From Nonomuraea ceibae (lineage in GTDB: Bacteria > Actinomycetota > Actinomycetes > Streptosporangiales > Streptosporangiaceae): a stretch of 43,277 nt of DNA. Positions 39,559-43,277 of the stretch are shown piece after piece. The stretch's first letter is position 1. Every line of letters starts with the position of its first letter. Location of the stretch: NCBI RefSeq assembly GCF_019396325.1, contig NZ_JAHKRO010000083.1, positions 1-43,277 on the forward strand, given 5' to 3'. Both the position numbers and the translations under genes were made by a program. The notes beneath the pieces are model-generated. The model saw nothing but the letters and a program-made list of their open reading frames with translations. It ran no database searches and had not been told where the DNA came from.

Positions 39559-41340
39559 ATGCCTCCAGATACGAGCTCCCCTGGCCGTCCCCTGCTCGAA
39601 TCCATCTCCCTCTGGCGGATGAGGCACTATCTCCGCCCCTACGTCGGCAAGCTGATCTTCATCTGGCTGACCGCGATCGCCGGCATCGGCGTCAGCATCA
39701 CGCTCCCCCTCGTCGGCGAGCGGGTCGTCGACGGACCCGTGCGCACCGGTGACTCCGGCGCGCTGCTCACGCTCGGGCTGATCGCGCTCGGGCTCGGCGT
39801 CGTCGAAGCGCTTCTCACGTTCCTGCGCCGGTGGACGCAGACCGGGCCGGTGCTCGGCCTGGAGACGAGCATCCGCGACGACGTGTACGCGCACCTGCAG
39901 CGGCTGCCGATGAGCTTCCACGGCGAGTGGCAGTCGGGTCAGCTGCTGTCACGGGTGACCACGGACCTGTCGACGATCCGCCGCTTCCTCGGCTTCGGCA
40001 TGCTGTTCCTGGTCATGAACATCCTGCAGCTCGTGACCGTGACCGTGCTGCTGCTCAACCTCTACTGGCCGCTGGGGCTGCTCGTGGCCGGCTCGGCGGT
40101 GCCGATCGTGCTGCTGTCGCTGCGGTTCGAGAAGCGCTACATCAAGATCTCCCGGCAGGTGCAGGACGAGCAGGGCGATCTGGCCACGTTCGTCGAGGAG
40201 GCGGCGATCGGCGTCCGGACGATCAAGGCGTTCGGCCGCCGCCACCACGTGTACGAGACGTTCGACGAGTCCGCGCGCAAGCTGCACGCCACCTCGATGG
40301 GCAAGGTGCGGCTGTCGGCGCGGTTCTTCACGTTCCTGGAGATGATCCCGAACTTCACGCTGGCGCTGGTCCTGCTGCTGGGCGCGCTGGCGGTCGGCCA
40401 GGGCGCGCTGACGCTGGGCGCGCTGCTCGCGTTCACCACGCTGGTGCTGCAGCTCGTGTGGCCGATCGCGAGCCTCGGCTTCATCCTGGCGATGGCGCAG
40501 GAGTCGATGACCGCCGCCGACCGCGTGCTGGAGGTCATGGACACCGTCCCGGACATCGTGGGCGGGCAGGCGGCGATCGAACGGCCGCGCGGCCACCTGC
40601 GGCTGGAGGGCGTGGAGTTCCGCTTCCCCGGCGCGGACCGGCCGGTGCTGCGGGACGTCTGGCTGGACGTGCGGCCCGGCGAGACCGTCGCGATCGTGGG
40701 CGCGACCGGGTCGGGCAAGACGACGCTGACGGCGCTCGTGCCGCGGCTGCTCGACGTCACGGCCGGGCGGGTCACCATCGACGGCCGCGACGTGCGCGAG
40801 CTGGCGCTGCCCGAGCTGCGCTCGATCGTCGCCACGGCGTTCGAGGAGCCGACGCTGTTCTCGATGAGCGTGCGCGAGAACCTGACGCTCGGCCGCCACG
40901 ACGCCACCGAGGAGGAGCTCGCCGCCGCGATCCGCACCGCGCAGGCGATGTTCGTGTACGACCTGCCGTGGGGCCTCGACACGCGGATCGGCGAGCAGGG
41001 CCTGTCGCTGTCCGGCGGGCAGCGGCAGCGGCTGGCCCTGGCGCGGGCCGTGCTGAGCAGGCCGCGCATCCTGGTGCTGGACGACACGCTGTCCGCGCTC
41101 GACGTGGAGACCGAGGCGCTGGTGGAGGAGGCGCTGCGGGAGGTGCTGCGCGAGGCGACCGGCATCGTGGTCGCGCACCGGGCCTCCACGGTGCTGCTGG
41201 CCGACAAGGTCGCGCTGCTGTCCGGCGGCACGATCACGCACGTGGGCCGTCACCAGGACCTGCTCAACGAGGTCCCGGCCTACCGCGAGCTGCTGGCCCA
41301 GGACGCCGACCTCGACCCGTCCGAAGGAGCGCTGCGATGA
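39559..41340 (+). CDS. ABC exporter half-transporter, subunit 1 (degenerate catalytic site)
   Basis: The 593-residue protein combines a six-helix exporter membrane domain with an ATPase domain: Walker A 'VGATGSGKTTL', signature 'LSLSGGQRQRLALARAVL', Walker B 'ILVLDDTLSALD' where Asp replaces the catalytic Glu, and switch His in 'GIVVAHRAST'. This matches the non-catalytic partner of heterodimeric exporters. The start is uncertain: ATG at 39559 is immediately preceded by GGAGGA (too close for a normal ribosome-binding site), while a TACTAG element at 39543-39548 would place transcription almost at the ATG, so it may be leaderless. ATG at 39496 is the longer option. It ends in an ATGA overlap with subunit 2. 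Confidence 0.9.
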   Translation: MPPDTSSPGRPLLESISLWRMRHYLRPYVGKLIFIWLTAIAGIGVSITLPLVGERVVDGPVRTGDSGALLTLGLIALGLGVVEALLTFLRRWTQTGPVLGLETSIRDDVYAHLQRLPMSFHGEWQSGQLLSRVTTDLSTIRRFLGFGMLFLVMNILQLVTVTVLLLNLYWPLGLLVAGSAVPIVLLSLRFEKRYIKISRQVQDEQGDLATFVEEAAIGVRTIKAFGRRHHVYETFDESARKLHATSMGKVRLSARFFTFLEMIPNFTLALVLLLGALAVGQGALTLGALLAFTTLVLQLVWPIASLGFILAMAQESMTAADRVLEVMDTVPDIVGGQAAIERPRGHLRLEGVEFRFPGADRPVLRDVWLDVRPGETVAIVGATGSGKTTLTALVPRLLDVTAGRVTIDGRDVRELALPELRSIVATAFEEPTLFSMSVRENLTLGRHDATEEELAAAIRTAQAMFVYDLPWGLDTRIGEQGLSLSGGQRQRLALARAVLSRPRILVLDDTLSALDVETEALVEEALREVLREATGIVVAHRASTVLLADKVALLSGGTITHVGRHQDLLNEVPAYRELLAQDADLDPSEGALR

Positions 41341-43157
41341 CCGCGACGACGACCTGGCGCGGGGTCGCCTCGGAGGACCAGGACGAGCTGACGGACAAGG
41401 TCAGCGGGCTGCTGCGGGCACGCTCCCGCAAGCTCCTCGGTGACCTGCTGAAACCCCACCACAAGGCGATCGCGCTGCTCACCGCGGTGATCGTCGTCTC
41501 GAACGCGGCGGGGCTGGCGATCCCGTACCTGGTGAAGGTCGGCATCGACGCTGGCATCCCGCCGATGCTGCGCGGCACCGGGCCGGGCACGCTGCTGACC
41601 GTCGTCGGCGTGATCCTGGCGGCGGCGGCCACGCAGGCGGTGACCCGGCAGTGGTTCCTCAAGCTGTCGGGCCGCATCGGCCAGGACATCCTGCTGGAGC
41701 TGCGCCGCCGGGTGTTCGACCACTTCCAGCGGCTGTCGCTGAGCTTCCACGAGAAGTACACCTCGGGGCGGGTCATCTCCCGGCTCACCTCCGACATCGA
41801 GGCCATCGCCGAGCTGCTGCAGTCGGGCTTCGACGGGCTGGTGACGGCGGTGCTGACGATGTTCGGCACGGCGGCGCTGCTGCTGGTCCTGGACGTGCAC
41901 CTCGGGCTGGTGGCGCTGGTGCCGCTGCCGCTGCTGCTGCTGTTCACGCGCTGGTTCCGGCGGCAGTCGGCGCTCGTCTACCGGCGCACCCGCGAGACGG
42001 TAGCGCTGGTCATCGTGCACTTCGTGGAGTCGATGACCGGCATCCGCGCCGTGCAGGCGTTCCGCCGCGAGCCGCGCAACCAGGAGATCTTCCAGCAGCT
42101 CAACGACGACTACCGGCAGGCCAACGTCCGGGCCATGAAGCTCATCGCGATCTTCATGCCGGGGATCAAGCTGATCGGCAACGTGACCGTGGCGGTGGTG
42201 CTGTTCTACGGCGGCTACCTGGCCTTCCACGGCGAGGTGACGGTCGGCGTGCTCACCGCGTTCCTGCTCTACCTGCGCGGCTTCTACGAGCCGATGCAGG
42301 AGATCAGCCAGTTCTACAACACGCTGCAGTCGGCCAGCGCGGCGCTGGAGAAGCTGTCCGGCGTGCTGGAGGAGGAGCCCGCGGTGCCCGAGCCGCGCGA
42401 GCCGCACGCGCTGGCCGAGGCGCGGGGCGCGGTGCGGTTCGAGGGGGTCCGGTTCGCGTACGTGGAGGAGATGCCGATCCTGCCGGGGCTCGACCTGACG
42501 ATCCCCGCCGGGCAGAGCGTGGCGCTGGTCGGCTCGACCGGGGCCGGCAAGACCACGCTGGCCAAGCTGATCTCCCGCTTCTACGACCCGACGGCCGGGC
42601 GGGTGCTGCTCGACGGCGTCGACCTGCGCACGCTGGACGAGGCCACGCTGCGCAGGGCCGTGGTCATGGTGACGCAGGAGAACTTTCTGTTCAGCGGCAC
42701 GGTGATGGAGAACATCAGGTTCGGCAGGCCGGACGCGTCCGACCGCGAGGCGCGCGAGGCCGCCATGGCGATCGGGGCGCACGAGTTCATCTCGGCGCTG
42801 CCCGACGGGTACGAGACCGAGGTCGGCAAGCGCGGCGGGCGCATGTCGGCCGGGCAGCGGCAGCTCGTCGCGTTCGCGCGGGCGTTCCTGGCCGATCCGG
42901 CCGTGCTGATCCTGGACGAGGCGACGTCCAGCCTGGACGTGCCGAGCGAGCGGCTCGTCCAGCGGGCGCTGCGCACGATCCTGGCCGACCGCACGGCGCT
43001 GATCATCGCGCACCGGCTGTCGACGGTGGAGATCGCCGACCGGGTCCTGGTCATGGAGCGGGGCGAGATCGTCGAGGACGGCGCGCCCGGCCAGCTCGTG
43101 GCCGCCTCCGGCCGGTTCGCGAGCCTGCACCGCGCCTGGCTCGACAGCCTCAGCTGA
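41337..43157 (+). CDS. ABC exporter half-transporter, subunit 2 (catalytic site intact)
   Basis: The 606-residue partner has the same layout: about 35 cytosolic residues, six helices from 'AVIVVSNAAGLAIPYLVKVG', then Walker A 'VGSTGAGKTTL', Walker B 'AVLILDEATSSLD' with the catalytic Glu, but a degenerate signature 'RMSAGQRQLVAFARA' instead of LSGGQ. Combined with subunit 1 (good signature, bad Walker B), this gives one consensus and one degenerate composite ATP site, the known asymmetry of TmrAB/BmrCD-like drug or peptide exporters. The start overlaps the previous stop as ATGA, so the subunits are coupled. The cargo is unknown; lipids, drugs or the nearby peptide are possible. Confidence 0.92.
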   Translation: MTATTTWRGVASEDQDELTDKVSGLLRARSRKLLGDLLKPHHKAIALLTAVIVVSNAAGLAIPYLVKVGIDAGIPPMLRGTGPGTLLTVVGVILAAAATQAVTRQWFLKLSGRIGQDILLELRRRVFDHFQRLSLSFHEKYTSGRVISRLTSDIEAIAELLQSGFDGLVTAVLTMFGTAALLLVLDVHLGLVALVPLPLLLLFTRWFRRQSALVYRRTRETVALVIVHFVESMTGIRAVQAFRREPRNQEIFQQLNDDYRQANVRAMKLIAIFMPGIKLIGNVTVAVVLFYGGYLAFHGEVTVGVLTAFLLYLRGFYEPMQEISQFYNTLQSASAALEKLSGVLEEEPAVPEPREPHALAEARGAVRFEGVRFAYVEEMPILPGLDLTIPAGQSVALVGSTGAGKTTLAKLISRFYDPTAGRVLLDGVDLRTLDEATLRRAVVMVTQENFLFSGTVMENIRFGRPDASDREAREAAMAIGAHEFISALPDGYETEVGKRGGRMSAGQRQLVAFARAFLADPAVLILDEATSSLDVPSERLVQRALRTILADRTALIIAHRLSTVEIADRVLVMERGEIVEDGAPGQLVAASGRFASLHRAWLDSLS

Positions 43158-43174
43158 GCATCGCGCGGCCTCTC

Positions 43175-43216
43175 CGTTCCGCCGGGCCGCCTCTTCGTTC
43201 CGCCGGGCCGCCTCTC
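43175..43216. repeat. 21-bp tandem repeat, two copies plus partial flanks
   Basis: A 21-bp unit beginning CGTTCCGCCGGGCCGCC occupies 43175-43195 and 43196-43216, identical except the final base, and its first four bases start again at 43217. It lies just past the exporter operon and merges with the terminator stem. Confidence 0.75.
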
Positions 43217-43230
43217 CGTTGAGGCGGCCC
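43205..43230 (+). terminator. Terminator of the ABC exporter operon
   Basis: GGGCCGCCTC (43205-43214) and GAGGCGGCCC (43221-43230) form a perfect 10-bp stem with a 6-nt loop, 48 bp after the exporter stop. The left arm is part of the tandem repeat, so the right arm could equally pair with the copy at 43184-43193. Confidence 0.75.
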
Positions 43231-43250
43231 GCCCCTCCCGGCAGGCGTAC

Positions 43251-43277
43251 GCCGGCCGGCCGCGCACCGGCCGGCCG
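43251..43277. repeat. GC-rich inverted repeat at the right edge
   Basis: GCCGGCCGGC (43251-43260) and CCGGCCGGC (from 43267) are complementary around CGCGCA, a second hairpin that continues to the window end; it may be a terminator for a gene entering from the right. Confidence 0.4.

Noticed and set aside
1..43277. CRISPR arrays, tRNA/rRNA genes, insertion sequences
   Set aside because: No spaced identical repeats, cloverleaf sequences, rRNA motifs or transposase frames were seen on either strand.

Overview
This is a very GC-rich window with GC-ending codons throughout, many GTG/TTG starts, frequent 4-bp stop/start overlaps and typical actinomycete gene families: an ECF sigma factor, a BldG-type STAS protein, MsiK, short GlnII, Tat-exported oxidoreductases and an FxSxx-COOH RiPP system. 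It most resembles a Streptosporangiales/Streptomycetales chromosome, for example a Nonomuraea-like organism; that assignment is inference from gene content only. I saw no rRNA, tRNA, CRISPR array, insertion sequence or origin.

Left part (1-12.5 kb). A truncated SWIM zinc-finger gene, a DUF985 cupin and an orphan ECF sigma factor come first. Next is a compact metabolic island: a small sulfotransferase translationally coupled to an FMN-dependent alpha-hydroxy-acid oxidase, a divergently transcribed membrane-anchored atypical cytochrome P450, and an AMP-dependent acyl/aryl-CoA ligase. These genes share promoter motifs and start contexts. A STAS anti-anti-sigma factor is divergent from the ligase across a region with two strong dyads. 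A minus-strand cassette of sulfotransferase, sulfatase and MarR regulator follows, then a luciferase-like monooxygenase and a Tat-exported berberine-bridge-type flavoenzyme.

Middle (12.5-30.6 kb). An ABC-F ribosome-protection-type ATPase lies behind a leader containing a 28-codon upstream ORF and two dyads, followed by an aldehyde dehydrogenase. Convergent to these is glutamine synthetase GlnII. A 950-residue FtsH-like AAA protease with an extra C-terminal membrane module is coupled to a lipoprotein. Housekeeping and accessory genes follow: a CMD-family protein, a PQQ-type sugar dehydrogenase lipoprotein, an SDR, an orphan sugar-ABC ATPase (MsiK type) divergent from a LacI regulator, glutathione peroxidase, a secreted transglycosylase-like protein with a long structured leader, and a TetR/diiron-protein pair with two perfect twin operators.

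Right part (29.3-43.3 kb). This is the most interesting region. It holds a ribosomally synthesised peptide system of the FxSxx-COOH (Fxs) type: a 50-residue precursor ending in Phe-Ser-Ser-Ala-Leu (31053-31205), an NB-ARC/TPR protein, an HExxH-motif protein of the family linked to alpha-ketoglutarate-dependent peptide beta-hydroxylation, a radical SAM/SPASM maturase, a second membrane-anchored NB-ARC/TPR protein and an MFS exporter. The likely chemistry is an intra-peptide cyclophane on the C-terminal Phe-x-Ser motif, possibly with beta-hydroxylation. The window closes with a nucleoside deaminase and a heterodimeric ABC exporter with one consensus and one degenerate ATP site, followed by a strong terminator.
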